Source of the DNA: an uncultured Opitutia bacterium
GTDB lineage: Bacteria > Verrucomicrobiota > Verrucomicrobiia > Opitutales > UBA953
DNA: 37,168 nucleotides
Assembly: GCA_903850885.1 (NCBI GenBank)
Contig: CAINMU010000039.1
Coordinates: 1-37,168, forward strand
Direction of reading: 5' to 3'
Shown here: in pieces, positions 18,416-25,886 of the stretch
Layout: each line of letters opens with the position of its first letter
How positions within the stretch are numbered: the stretch's first letter is position 1
The notes under the pieces: generated by a model
What the model was told of the DNA's origin: nothing
Database searches by the model: none
Seen by the model: only the letters and a program-made list of their open reading frames with translations
Position numbers and translations under genes: made by a program

Positions 18416-19360
18416 ATGAGCGCTCCCGCGCGCCCCACCCCGGCCCAGCTCGCTCGCCTAAAAACGGGCGGTGATTGTTTACGCTTTGCGAATCGGCTTT
18501 TCAAGTCGGCCGGCATCGCGCACGGCCAAGGGTTCGTCAGCGCCGAAGAAGAATCGCTCACGCTCATGGGGCACGCCACTGGCCTGGCTTGGGAAAAGCT
18601 GCCTCGCTGCTTCGAGCGCGACCTCAGTTCGAAAGAGAAAAGCGCATTCCTCGGCCTCATTGACCGCCGCGTCTTTGAACGGATTCCGACTGGCTACCTC
18701 GTGGGAGAAACCTGGCTCGGCGGCTTGCGCTTTAAAATCGACGAGCGCGTGATCATCCCGCGGTCCTATTTCGTCGAGCTCATCCCTGAAGCGATTCCGC
18801 AATGGCTTCCACCAACCAAGCAGGTCACGCATGTGGCCGATATTTGCACGGGCTCCGGCTGTCTGGCAATCTTGCTCGCCCAGCGGTTTCCTCAAGCCGT
18901 CGTGCAGGCCACCGACCTCTCCGCCGCCGCCCTCGAAGTCGCCAAGATTAACGTCGCTGACTACAAGCTCTCCAAGCGCGTCAAACTCCACGAAACGGAC
19001 GTCATGGCGGCCCTCGCGAAGGGGCCTAAGTTCGACCTGATCTTGAGCAATCCGCCCTATGAGCCAGCCGGTATTTATCAGGGCCTGCCAGCCGAATTTA
19101 AAAAAGAGCCCAAGCAGTCGCTCGTGTCCGGCCAAGACGGGTTGGGTGTGATCCGCAAACTCCTCGGGCAAGCGCGTGATTTACTAAAGCCGCACGGAAT
19201 CTTGGTCATCGAAGTGGGCGGCCTCCAAACGGCAATGCATCGGGCTTGGCCAAAACTTCCGTTCCTTTGGCTCTCTACGACCGATGGTTCGGATTGCGTC
19301 TGCCTACTGCACGCCAGCGACCTGGCCCGAGGCCTACCAGGCCCGCGCCGCCGGACGTAA
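18416..19360 (+). CDS. prmB: Protein-(glutamine-N5) methyltransferase, PrmB type
   Basis: A 314-residue class I SAM-dependent methyltransferase of the HemK/PrmC/PrmB group, which methylates the side-chain amide of a glutamine in ribosomal protein L3 (PrmB) or release factors (PrmC). Motif I is DICTGSGCLAI at 142-152 and the catalytic NPPY is at 212-215. The segment IIPRSYFVELI at 113-123 and the LPAEFKKEPKQSLVSGQDGL region after NPPY resemble PrmB ('vPRSpiaeLI', 'lP.Ey.hEP..aLasG.DGL') more than PrmC. It lies 16 bases after accC. Its last 27 bases overlap the end of the opposite-strand nuclease gene. Confidence 0.85.
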   Translation: MSAPARPTPAQLARLKTGGDCLRFANRLFKSAGIAHGQGFVSAEEESLTLMGHATGLAWEKLPRCFERDLSSKEKSAFLGLIDRRVFERIPTGYLVGETWLGGLRFKIDERVIIPRSYFVELIPEAIPQWLPPTKQVTHVADICTGSGCLAILLAQRFPQAVVQATDLSAAALEVAKINVADYKLSKRVKLHETDVMAALAKGPKFDLILSNPPYEPAGIYQGLPAEFKKEPKQSLVSGQDGLGVIRKLLGQARDLLKPHGILVIEVGGLQTAMHRAWPKLPFLWLSTTDGSDCVCLLHASDLARGLPGPRRRT

Positions 19361-20278
19361 CTCGAGGCGGTCTTGCGTCTCTCGCGAAAGTTGCGGGAAG
19401 AAGTTCAGGCCCGTGAGGCGCTCCACTTCCCGAATACTGACGACATATCGGGTCAGGTCGCGATCCCGCCAAACCTCGACATGGGGTACCAGGTAAGCGA
19501 TGGCGCGGAGACCATGGGCATCCTTTTCATATTCGGATAAGATCATCCAGAAAGCATCCGGCACGGGCAACCTGCCGACTTTCTTAGCCGGCGGCAGCTT
19601 GTAGACCGGACCGACCTGTACCCACACGACGCCGTAACGTTCAACATAGCGCTTCGCCACCCGGAGCTCCAAGTCCTTCCAAAGTCCCGCATTCAAGGCA
19701 TGAAGTTGCGGAACGATATTACTAAGCAGGAAAGTTTCCTTCTGCGCGGCTTCGCCATAGCAAACCGAGATGGCATAATTAGGCGCCAGATGGCCTCGGT
19801 CATAACCTGAGTGGACGAATTCCTGCGAGGAGACCAAGGCGGAGGTCCGCTTATCGGTCTTGAAAGTCGAAGGCCGCTCAAGGCGCTCATCGCGGTTAGG
19901 AAAAACGCGGTACGAAGACCAGCGCGGGCTCGCCAAGGTGTTATCGTAGCCGACCGAGTAGCCGATATTATGTAAAGGTTGAAGCCCATAGGTATCGGCC
20001 GGTTCGCCATAGGGAGCGGTGGCGTTCGCCATCGGCTCGCGAGCCGCAACGATATCTCCCTTCACCAACTCCGTGCCATCCGCCAGCCGATCAAGCCAAG
20101 TCACGACCTGGATCGGCGTAGTGCCATCTTCGCGTACCCCATCGACCACGTTGAGCACGTGATGCTCGATGGCCATCTTACCCGACCGCTCGGAACACAG
20201 GTAAAGCAATCCGAGGCCCAAGCTGGCCAGCAAAGAGCCAAGGCAGAGCCATCCTAAAAATCTGAGGAGCTTACGCAT
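19334..20278 (-). CDS. Membrane-anchored DNA/RNA non-specific endonuclease (NUC1 family)
   Basis: A 314-residue beta-beta-alpha-metal nuclease. Residues about 5-28 form a signal anchor or signal peptide, so the enzyme should face the periplasm. The hallmark DRGH is at 160-163 (GYDRGHLAP; the His is the general base), the metal-binding Asn is N187 in LLSNIVPQ, and LNAGLWKDLE at 195-204 supplies the conserved Asn, Trp and Glu. Residues 35-120 before the core have no family I recognise. The start ATG overlaps the stop of the DUF2752 gene (TGATG), so translation is coupled; an upstream in-frame ATG at 20341 lies inside that gene. Roles could be nucleic-acid scavenging or defence. No inhibitor gene is visible beside it. 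Confidence 0.88.
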   Translation of the reverse strand: MRKLLRFLGWLCLGSLLASLGLGLLYLCSERSGKMAIEHHVLNVVDGVREDGTTPIQVVTWLDRLADGTELVKGDIVAAREPMANATAPYGEPADTYGLQPLHNIGYSVGYDNTLASPRWSSYRVFPNRDERLERPSTFKTDKRTSALVSSQEFVHSGYDRGHLAPNYAISVCYGEAAQKETFLLSNIVPQLHALNAGLWKDLELRVAKRYVERYGVVWVQVGPVYKLPPAKKVGRLPVPDAFWMILSEYEKDAHGLRAIAYLVPHVEVWRDRDLTRYVVSIREVERLTGLNFFPQLSRETQDRLELRPAARAW

Positions 20279-20700
20279 CAGCGCGTCAGGTAGTAACATT
20301 GCCAAGCCCAATGGACGAGGAGAAGCACGGCGACGACCCACCGCAGCCTAAGTGAATCAGCTCCCGACCAGGCCGGACGTACTCGCAGCGTATCTCGACG
20401 TAACCAGAAGACCGCCGAGTAAAGCGTCCAAGCCCCGCCCGCTACCATAATGAGAAAAAATCCGGGGTGGAAAAGGAAGGCCTGCGAAAAATCCAGACTC
20501 GCCAGATGACGGGCGCAGCGTGTGCCGCCGCAGCCTAAACACGGTAGGCCCGTGAACTTAAAAAATATGCACTCCGGCAGCTTGAGCCCGAGCTGAAACC
20601 AAATGGCGGCGAAGGCGGAAGCGCCGAGGAAGGCCAACGGCCAGACGAGCTCGTGATTGAGTTCGCCGGGGTAAGCCGGCCTACGCACGAAGCGAAACAT
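20278..20700 (-). CDS. DUF2752 family membrane protein
   Basis: A 140-residue protein with about three hydrophobic helices (about 20-36, 76-99 and 121-137). The Cys-rich core, CIFFKFTGLPCLGCGGTR at 44-61, is the DUF2752 signature (usual form 'CPf...tGlpCPgCG.tRa'), followed by a helix containing ARHLASLDFSQAFLFHPGFF, here given as residues 63-82. The conserved cysteines could bind a metal or be redox active; function is unknown. DUF2752 genes are often found near GYF/CD225/YIP1-type membrane proteins, as here: the GYF-YIP1 gene ends 21 bases upstream. Its stop overlaps the nuclease start. Confidence 0.83.
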   Translation of the reverse strand: MFRFVRRPAYPGELNHELVWPLAFLGASAFAAIWFQLGLKLPECIFFKFTGLPCLGCGGTRCARHLASLDFSQAFLFHPGFFLIMVAGGAWTLYSAVFWLRRDTLRVRPAWSGADSLRLRWVVAVLLLVHWAWQCYYLTR

Positions 20701-20721
20701 TCGAGCGACGGATGAACCGAA

Positions 20722-21576
20722 CTACCTCCAGCTCTTTGCAACCAAGGCGAATAGCACTGCATAACCAACGCAGGCGCAGCAACAGGGCACGACTACCGTT
20801 GAAATCACAACCTTCCACCATTCGATTTTGTGCACGCGCGAAAGCCCGATGACAATTGCGACGACTTGCCACGGCCCGGCGACATAATTAAGGCAGGGAA
20901 TGAAGATGAATGGGAAGAATACCGCCTGGGCGTAAGAGGTCGCCCGATAAGTCTGACTGTAAGTGCCTTTAGGACCCCATGGCAGAAGGAGTAGGTGCGT
21001 CAACGCTGCCCCTACCATGCTCGAAAGGGGTATTAATAAGAAAAGTAAGCCAAGGCCCACCCCGATTAAAACCATGACGGCACCCGTCGAAACGTCGTTC
21101 AAAAAAGCGGGCATATTTCCCGCCGCCTTTAGGGAACGGAGAATCTCATCGCCCATGACGCCAAAGAGCAGCCCGTAGAGTAGGGTACCAAATAATACCG
21201 CTGGCAGGCTCGCCCAATAAGTAAACGTGATCGGCTTGCCGAAGCCTCCGTTTGGCAAGGCATCAAACGTTCGGACAGGATTCAAAGCAACGTCGCGGAT
21301 CGTCTGGAAGAAGTGCGCCAAGGACGGGCCACGCTCCCAGGCGGGCATGGGCTGGACGGGTGCTTCCGCAGAAAATTGATTCGGTGAAGAAATCGGCACA
21401 ATGCTCGCGCGGAACTCCGGCCAGTCGCCGAGAGGCGTCCAGCCGGCCATCCCTTCCCGCCACGCGAGATCGGTGGAATTGAATCGGCCGGCCTGCAATC
21501 CAGCTTGGATTTCTTCGGCGCTAAAAACGCCGAGTTGGGCAGAATTACGAGCAACGTGGATTTGCATGCGCCCCAT
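20722..21576 (-). CDS. GYF_2 domain plus YIP1-like membrane protein
   Basis: A 284-residue protein in two parts. Residues about 4-60 form a GYF_2/DUF4339 domain (IHVARNSAQLGVFSAEEI, then TDLAWREGMAGWTPLGDWPEF), a small adaptor fold found in many bacterial membrane proteins. After a linker, residues about 95-284 hold four or five transmembrane helices and match the YIP1 pattern (FQTIRDVALNPVRTFDALPN before the first helix). A run CCCAC sits in the last helix. The second ATG at 21567 is an equally good start. It is the first gene of a minus-strand operon with DUF2752 and the nuclease. Function is unknown; an adaptor-like membrane role is inference. Confidence 0.78.
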   Translation of the reverse strand: MGRMQIHVARNSAQLGVFSAEEIQAGLQAGRFNSTDLAWREGMAGWTPLGDWPEFRASIVPISSPNQFSAEAPVQPMPAWERGPSLAHFFQTIRDVALNPVRTFDALPNGGFGKPITFTYWASLPAVLFGTLLYGLLFGVMGDEILRSLKAAGNMPAFLNDVSTGAVMVLIGVGLGLLFLLIPLSSMVGAALTHLLLLPWGPKGTYSQTYRATSYAQAVFFPFIFIPCLNYVAGPWQVVAIVIGLSRVHKIEWWKVVISTVVVPCCCACVGYAVLFALVAKSWR

Positions 21577-21608
21577 TAAGCCCGTGCCGGATAAACTCGC
21601 AAGCCTCG

Positions 21609-21628
21609 GCCGCTCCGACTGGAGCGGC
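21609..21628. repeat. Hairpin between tRNA-Arg and the GYF/YIP1 gene
   Basis: GCCGCTCC and GGAGCGGC form a perfect 8-bp stem with a 4-base loop, 17 bases past the 3' end of tRNA-Arg on the minus strand. No T-run follows on either strand, so it could be a weak terminator, a processing stem for the tRNA transcript, or part of the leader of the downstream gene. Confidence 0.4.
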
Positions 21629-21645
21629 GCGGACTAAGAAAGTGG

Positions 21646-21720
21646 TGAGGAGGGCGGGAATCGAACCCGCGACCCGCAGCTTAGAAGGCTGCTGCTCTAA
21701 TCCAACTGAGCTACCCCCTC
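21646..21720 (-). tRNA. tRNA-Arg (anticodon TCT)
   Basis: The minus strand folds into a full cloverleaf: acceptor GAGGGGG with CCTCCTC (one G-T pair), D stem GCTC/GAGC, anticodon stem GCAGC/GCTGC around loop CTTCTAA with anticodon TCT, a five-base variable loop, and T arm GCGGG-TTCGATT-CCCGC. The discriminator is A and CCA is not encoded. It reads AGA codons. It lies 49 bases past the end of folE2 on the same strand. Confidence 0.95.
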
Positions 21721-21769
21721 GTAAAAGTGACCATAGACGGCCACCGCACTTGGGCAAGCCGTCAGCGAA

Positions 21770-22729
21770 CTAGCAGATCAGGTCTCTAAAGTTATGGAAA
21801 TCGGCCGATAAACCGCCCGGCATCCCCTTATTGATGACCGAGACGGCATCATGGGAGTGCAAGGATTCCAAATGCGAACAGGCGATGACGAAATCCCGGA
21901 CCCGCAGATCGGCGTCAAATTGTTCGTAAACCAAGCGCGCGGCGTCCTCGACGAATTTGGAATAAGCCCCGTTAAGCTCGGCAAAAGCCTGCTCATCTTC
22001 GCGCTTCACCATGACCTGGGTTTCGGTCTGCAAGGCTGCCAGGCAGAGATCCTTCATATCCTCGACGAAGAGCGCCTTCCCTGGCGAAATCTCGGCGATG
22101 ACACGGGCCTTGGAGCGCTGCGAGTGAGGAATGCCGTACGTATCGCGGGCTTCGCGGGCATGTTCCGTCAACTCAGCCGAACAAGGGCAAGCGGACGAAT
22201 AAATAAAATCGAAATGAACGTAACGTCGGAGGCGATCCAGATCATCGATCGTGCCCTCGAGCACGGCACGATAATACTGCCACCCTTCGAGACTGGAGCG
22301 CAGCGACTTCTGCAGGATTGGGTACTGGAACTCGATCAGGATGCGAGCCCGGCTACACTCGAGGTCTTTTTTATAACGGATAAGAATTTCTTCCAACAGC
22401 TCATGCGAAATCACCCGATCCTTAAATTCATAAAAAGTCCGCATGATGCGGGACATATTGATCCCCTTGCGATCGACGGCTAAAGAGACCGAGCCCGTCA
22501 CCGTACATTCGAGCGTGATGGGTTTGCCATCGCGCGTGACGACTTGCATCGGCAGCCGGAAACCGGAGATGCCGACGTGCTGGATGGGTACATTGGCCCC
22601 CTGAATCTGGCTGGCGTCCTTATTTTGCATATCAGGCAAACTCGCCCGATAAGCCTCGTCGGCCCTAAAATCACGATCGTAGCGGCGGGATAAATCCCGG
22701 CTACGGGGCGGTGGGTCGGCGCGACTCAT
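21770..22729 (-). CDS. folE2: GTP cyclohydrolase I, FolE2 (type IB)
   Basis: FolE2 converts GTP to 7,8-dihydroneopterin triphosphate for folate and queuosine-type deazapurine pathways. Unlike FolE it can work with metals other than zinc, which is why it often serves under zinc limitation. The 319-residue length fits. Diagnostic parts: DMQN at 33-36, a central [17 protein letters not shown] region at 178-194 whose first Cys is the expected catalytic/metal residue, and [13 protein letters not shown] at 198-210. The family motif usually read as G-x-H-M-S-R appears as GINMSR at 89-94, with Asn replacing His. The gene sits between two tRNA genes on the same strand; the start is preceded by a pyrimidine-rich stretch and no Shine-Dalgarno. 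Confidence 0.94.
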   Translation of the reverse strand: MSRADPPPRSRDLSRRYDRDFRADEAYRASLPDMQNKDASQIQGANVPIQHVGISGFRLPMQVVTRDGKPITLECTVTGSVSLAVDRKGINMSRIMRTFYEFKDRVISHELLEEILIRYKKDLECSRARILIEFQYPILQKSLRSSLEGWQYYRAVLEGTIDDLDRLRRYVHFDFIYSSACPCSAELTEHAREARDTYGIPHSQRSKARVIAEISPGKALFVEDMKDLCLAALQTETQVMVKREDEQAFAELNGAYSKFVEDAARLVYEQFDADLRVRDFVIACSHLESLHSHDAVSVINKGMPGGLSADFHNFRDLIC

Positions 22730-22793
22730 AAGAAAGAGATTAGAAGAAAAACCCGAAGTGGCAAATAGGCTGAAGAAAATTGAACCCCCGTGC

Positions 22794-22869
22794 TGGAGCC
22801 ACCTGCCGGACTTGAACCGGCGACTTTCTCATTACGAATGAGACGCTCTACCAACTGAGCTAAGGTGGC
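22794..22869 (-). tRNA. tRNA-Thr (anticodon CGT), CCA encoded
   Basis: Complete cloverleaf on the minus strand: acceptor GCCACCT with AGGTGGC, D stem GCTC/GAGC, anticodon stem TCTCA/TGAGA with loop TTCGTAA (anticodon CGT), variable loop AAGTC, and T arm GCCGG-TTCAAGT-CCGGC. Discriminator T followed by an encoded CCA. It reads ACG. It lies 64 bases upstream of the folE2 start and is divergent from the kinase gene. Confidence 0.96.
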
Positions 22870-22978
22870 GGCACAGGGGAAGGTGGAACATGAGGTGGCG
22901 AAAAAGAAAATCAAGCCTTGGCATGATGGGAATGCCCTCGCCTCCCCCGAAAAGAACCACAAATTGAGCCTAATCCCC

Positions 22979-24079
22979 ATGCGTGCCGCCCATATTGCTC
23001 GCCAATTTGACGTCCCCGGGCGGCTGGTCAGCGTCGAACCCTACGGCTCCGGGAACGTCAACGATACCTATTTGGCAATTTTTCGGACGACTTTTTCCGA
23101 GCAACGCTTCGTCGTCCAGCGCATCAGGAAATCCGTTTTTCCCGAACCCGAAGCCATCATGCAGAACATGCGGGTGCTGACGGACCACTGCCACACCAAG
23201 CTCGAAGCCGAAATCGATCAATCGGATCGCATCTGGCAACTTCCCAAAATCATCCAGACCAAGGGTGGCGAAGATTGGGTGACCGATGCCGAGGGTGATC
23301 TCTGGCGGGCGATTTCGCAGATCGCGAGCGCGCAGGCCTTCGAGAGCGTGAAGCACCCCGAACACGCGCACGAAGTCGGCTATGTTCTCGGACATTTCCA
23401 CCGCATGGTCAGCGACCTACCGCCCACGCTGCTTCGCTACGCGTTGCCAGGCTTTCACGTCACCCCGGGATACCTTGCTAAACTTGATATTAATAAAACA
23501 CCTTCGCGCGCGTGCGACCTGCTCCAAGCCTCTCTTGAAGCCAAGCGGGCGCTACTTTTCGTCGAAGAACGGCGCCCACGCTGCTCGGTGCTCGAAGATG
23601 CCTTGCAGCGAGGTGAATTAAAACTACGGACCACCCACGGCGACCCCAAGGTGGGTAACGTGATGATTGACGAAGCCACCGGCCGCGGCACTTGTATCGT
23701 CGACCTCGATACCGTGCAGCCCGGCTTGGTCCATTATGATATCGGTGACGCGACGCGATCGGCTTGCAATCCCGCCGGGGAAGACGCGGCTAACTTGAGC
23801 TCGGTCATCTTTGACCTCGAACTTTTCACGACGATTTACCGGGGCTACCAATCGCACGCGAAAGACTTCCTCAGCCAAAACGACCACCGGCACCTCTTTG
23901 ACTGCATCCATTTGATTCCGCTGGAGCTCGGCATAAGATTCTTAGCCGACCACCTGGCCGGAGATACCTATTTCAAAGTGCGCTACCCTGGGCACAATCT
24001 TCGCCGGGCCCTCGTGCAATTCAAACTCGTCGAAAGCATCGAAGCGCGCGAGGCCTCCATCCGCAAAATCTTAGGCTAA
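22979..24079 (+). CDS. APH-fold kinase, N-acetylhexosamine 1-kinase-like
   Basis: A 366-residue phosphotransferase with the aminoglycoside-phosphotransferase/choline-kinase fold. The nucleotide loop region reads YGSGNVNDTYLA at 22-33, the catalytic loop is HGDPKVGN at 220-227 (Asp222 the likely base, Asn227 a metal ligand), and IVDLDTVQPG with Asp242 holds the second metal site. The exact wording of these motifs is closest to N-acetylhexosamine 1-kinase (NahK) proteins, which phosphorylate GlcNAc/GalNAc at the anomeric carbon; the sugar specificity is inference. The ATG at 22979 after ATCCCC is preferred; the longer open frame runs into the divergent tRNA. A CvpA-like gene follows after nine bases. 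Confidence 0.8.
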   Translation: MRAAHIARQFDVPGRLVSVEPYGSGNVNDTYLAIFRTTFSEQRFVVQRIRKSVFPEPEAIMQNMRVLTDHCHTKLEAEIDQSDRIWQLPKIIQTKGGEDWVTDAEGDLWRAISQIASAQAFESVKHPEHAHEVGYVLGHFHRMVSDLPPTLLRYALPGFHVTPGYLAKLDINKTPSRACDLLQASLEAKRALLFVEERRPRCSVLEDALQRGELKLRTTHGDPKVGNVMIDEATGRGTCIVDLDTVQPGLVHYDIGDATRSACNPAGEDAANLSSVIFDLELFTTIYRGYQSHAKDFLSQNDHRHLFDCIHLIPLELGIRFLADHLAGDTYFKVRYPGHNLRRALVQFKLVESIEAREASIRKILG

Positions 24080-24088
24080 ACTGCCACC

Positions 24089-24904
24089 ATGCCCTCCCTT
24101 CCTGACGCCTCGCCGACCCTTTGGATTGCCGGCTGCCTGCTTTTATTGCTCATGATCCGGGGCGCCTGGCGTGGCTATAAGCGCGGGCCCCTCCGCCAAC
24201 TCGCTGGGCCATTCTCTCTTACGGTTGGGTTGCTTGCGGGTTGGACCTTTGGCCCTGACTGCGGACACGCTTGCCTGCACGGTACCGCTTACCCTTGGCT
24301 GCTTCGTGGAGCCACCGGGCTGGTCGTGCTCGCATGCCTGACAGGGCTGCTTTGCTACACCCTCGCTTGGTGGCTGGGGAAGCGCCCAGAGGGGCAGGAT
24401 GAGGCCGAGAGCCCGATTTCCGGCTCCCTGGTGGGCTGCTGGACCGGTGCCCTTTATTTTGGAATCTTGGTGGGCATTTTGGCCTCTATTGCGTCGATTT
24501 ATGACTTAATCGAAGCGCCCGCTCAGGCCCAAAGGAATTGGTTTGTTCAAACCCGGAATGAATTAGCGGCCACGACCCTAACGGCTAAATTGAAGACCTG
24601 GTCGCCCATCCCTTTAAAACAGCGCAGGTTAATTGGCCAAGTGCGGCTGCTCATGGCGGACTCGGAGGCCCGCAAGCGATTGATGGCCATGCCTGAAATT
24701 CGCGCCCTCGCCACCCACCCCACCGTTTATCAGGCTTGGGAAGATAAAAAGGTTCGTGAACTGTTGACTAACAATGACTTAAGTGGATTCATCGACCATC
24801 CTAAAGTTCGGGCGATACTCGCAGACGAAAATCTTCAAAAACAGGCGGATTCGGTTGATTTACCCAGTATTATCGAACGATCACTACAAAAGCCCATAAA
24901 ATAG
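24089..24904 (+). CDS. CvpA-like membrane protein
   Basis: A 271-residue protein with about four hydrophobic segments in its first 155 residues and a hydrophilic, helical C-terminal half. RGAWRGYKRGPLRQLAGPFSLTVGLLAGW (residues about 25-53; given by position) has the Arg/Gly-rich cytoplasmic loop and following helix of the CvpA family ('G..rGf.r.l..l.g...g...a'). CvpA proteins affect colicin V production, purF expression context and envelope stress tolerance in enterobacteria; the mechanism is not settled. The C-terminal half contains two short repeats around MPEIRALATHPTVYQAW and LSGFIDHPKVRAIL, a pattern often seen in CvpA-linked proteins. It is probably co-transcribed with the kinase. Confidence 0.65.
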   Translation: MPSLPDASPTLWIAGCLLLLLMIRGAWRGYKRGPLRQLAGPFSLTVGLLAGWTFGPDCGHACLHGTAYPWLLRGATGLVVLACLTGLLCYTLAWWLGKRPEGQDEAESPISGSLVGCWTGALYFGILVGILASIASIYDLIEAPAQAQRNWFVQTRNELAATTLTAKLKTWSPIPLKQRRLIGQVRLLMADSEARKRLMAMPEIRALATHPTVYQAWEDKKVRELLTNNDLSGFIDHPKVRAILADENLQKQADSVDLPSIIERSLQKPIK

Positions 24905-24978
24905 GGCTAAGGAGCATTTTTTTGTAGTCCAGAGGGACGAAAGGGGTATGTTCAAACCTCCTATCCTTTAGCACCCTC

Positions 24979-25857
24979 ATGAAGACACTTGCCCTTCTCT
25001 TTTCTGTTCTGGCCCTCGGAGCTTACGCTGCCGATGAAGCGAAGCCTGTTGCCGCTCCGGCCGCACCCGTTGCCGCTGCACCAAAAGACGTGCAAGTCGA
25101 AGTACTCGACGTCGATGGCAAGCGCTTTGTCCTCGTGAAGAACATCGGGTCCGCCGAGGAGTTCGCGAATTTCGAACAGAATGTTAAGATTATCTCGCAG
25201 GAAAAAGCCGACGCGACTCAGGTTAAGCAGCTCTCGGAATTAGCGCTCACCACCCCGGAACGCGAAGCGCGTAACCGCGAGCTGGAAGGCAAATTAGCCC
25301 GCCTTCAGGCCGACAACACCGCCATGGCCAAGGCCTACGGTTTCGACCTGAGCCGCCAGTATACCGTCATCCCAACCAAGCTTCTGATCCTCACCGCCCT
25401 GTCCAACGACGACTATATCAAATTAGCCGCTGGCAAGGACTTCAAAGCTGAATCCGTGATCAACGGTGGGGACAATAAGAAATTCCTCCTGAAAGACACC
25501 GTGACTGGGGCCGTTGATGTCGAAAGCTTTAAGCTCCTGGTCCAACGCGTCCTTGAAAGCCGCAAGGCCCTCCAGCAACTGGTAGACCTGCAACCTCGCC
25601 TCACCAAGGAAGAAGACAAAAAGAAGGTCGAAGAAGCTTTAAAGAACGCCCAAAGCGAAGTGAATAAAGCCCTTGAAGAATTCAAAAAGGCCCGGACTTA
25701 CGACCTGCCTAACGAACTCACCATTCAGACGGCTGAAGCCAAACTCTACACCCTGCTCAGCGACGAAGAGAAAAAGAGCCTCCAAGCCCAAGTAGACTCC
25801 AAAAAGGATGAGGCCAAGAAGGACGAAAAACCCGTCGCGACCCCAGAAAAGAAATAA
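24979..25857 (+). CDS. Exported protein, first of a paralogous pair; function unknown
   Basis: A 292-residue protein with a signal peptide (about residues 1-17, cleavage near AYA-AD), an Ala/Pro linker to about 36, a helical central region, and a Lys-rich tail. I recognise no named family. It is clearly homologous to the next gene: both contain an LTTxEREA segment, a GKDFK or SKDFKEE segment followed by an NGGD/RGD turn, and a C-terminal stretch of the form 'L..R.T.EE.KK....L..A.....K...E' then 'Y.L...Y/T.I...EAK...LL..EE...LQ'. The central and C-terminal parts are rich in Glu, Lys and Leu and probably form long helices or coiled coils. The start follows GCACCCTC with no Shine-Dalgarno. Confidence 0.75.
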   Translation: MKTLALLFSVLALGAYAADEAKPVAAPAAPVAAAPKDVQVEVLDVDGKRFVLVKNIGSAEEFANFEQNVKIISQEKADATQVKQLSELALTTPEREARNRELEGKLARLQADNTAMAKAYGFDLSRQYTVIPTKLLILTALSNDDYIKLAAGKDFKAESVINGGDNKKFLLKDTVTGAVDVESFKLLVQRVLESRKALQQLVDLQPRLTKEEDKKKVEEALKNAQSEVNKALEEFKKARTYDLPNELTIQTAEAKLYTLLSDEEKKSLQAQVDSKKDEAKKDEKPVATPEKK

Positions 25858-25886
25858 TTTTACCCCAACCCTAAACTCACACACCC

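Noticed and set aside
21646-22869. Integrated element at the tRNA genes
   Set aside because: Both tRNAs are complete, no duplicated tRNA end or integrase is seen, and folE2 looks native.
24905-24978. Possible promoter before the paralogue pair (TTGTAG with TATGTT)
   Set aside because: The spacing is 19 bases and the matches to consensus are weak; a promoter is likely present but I cannot place it.
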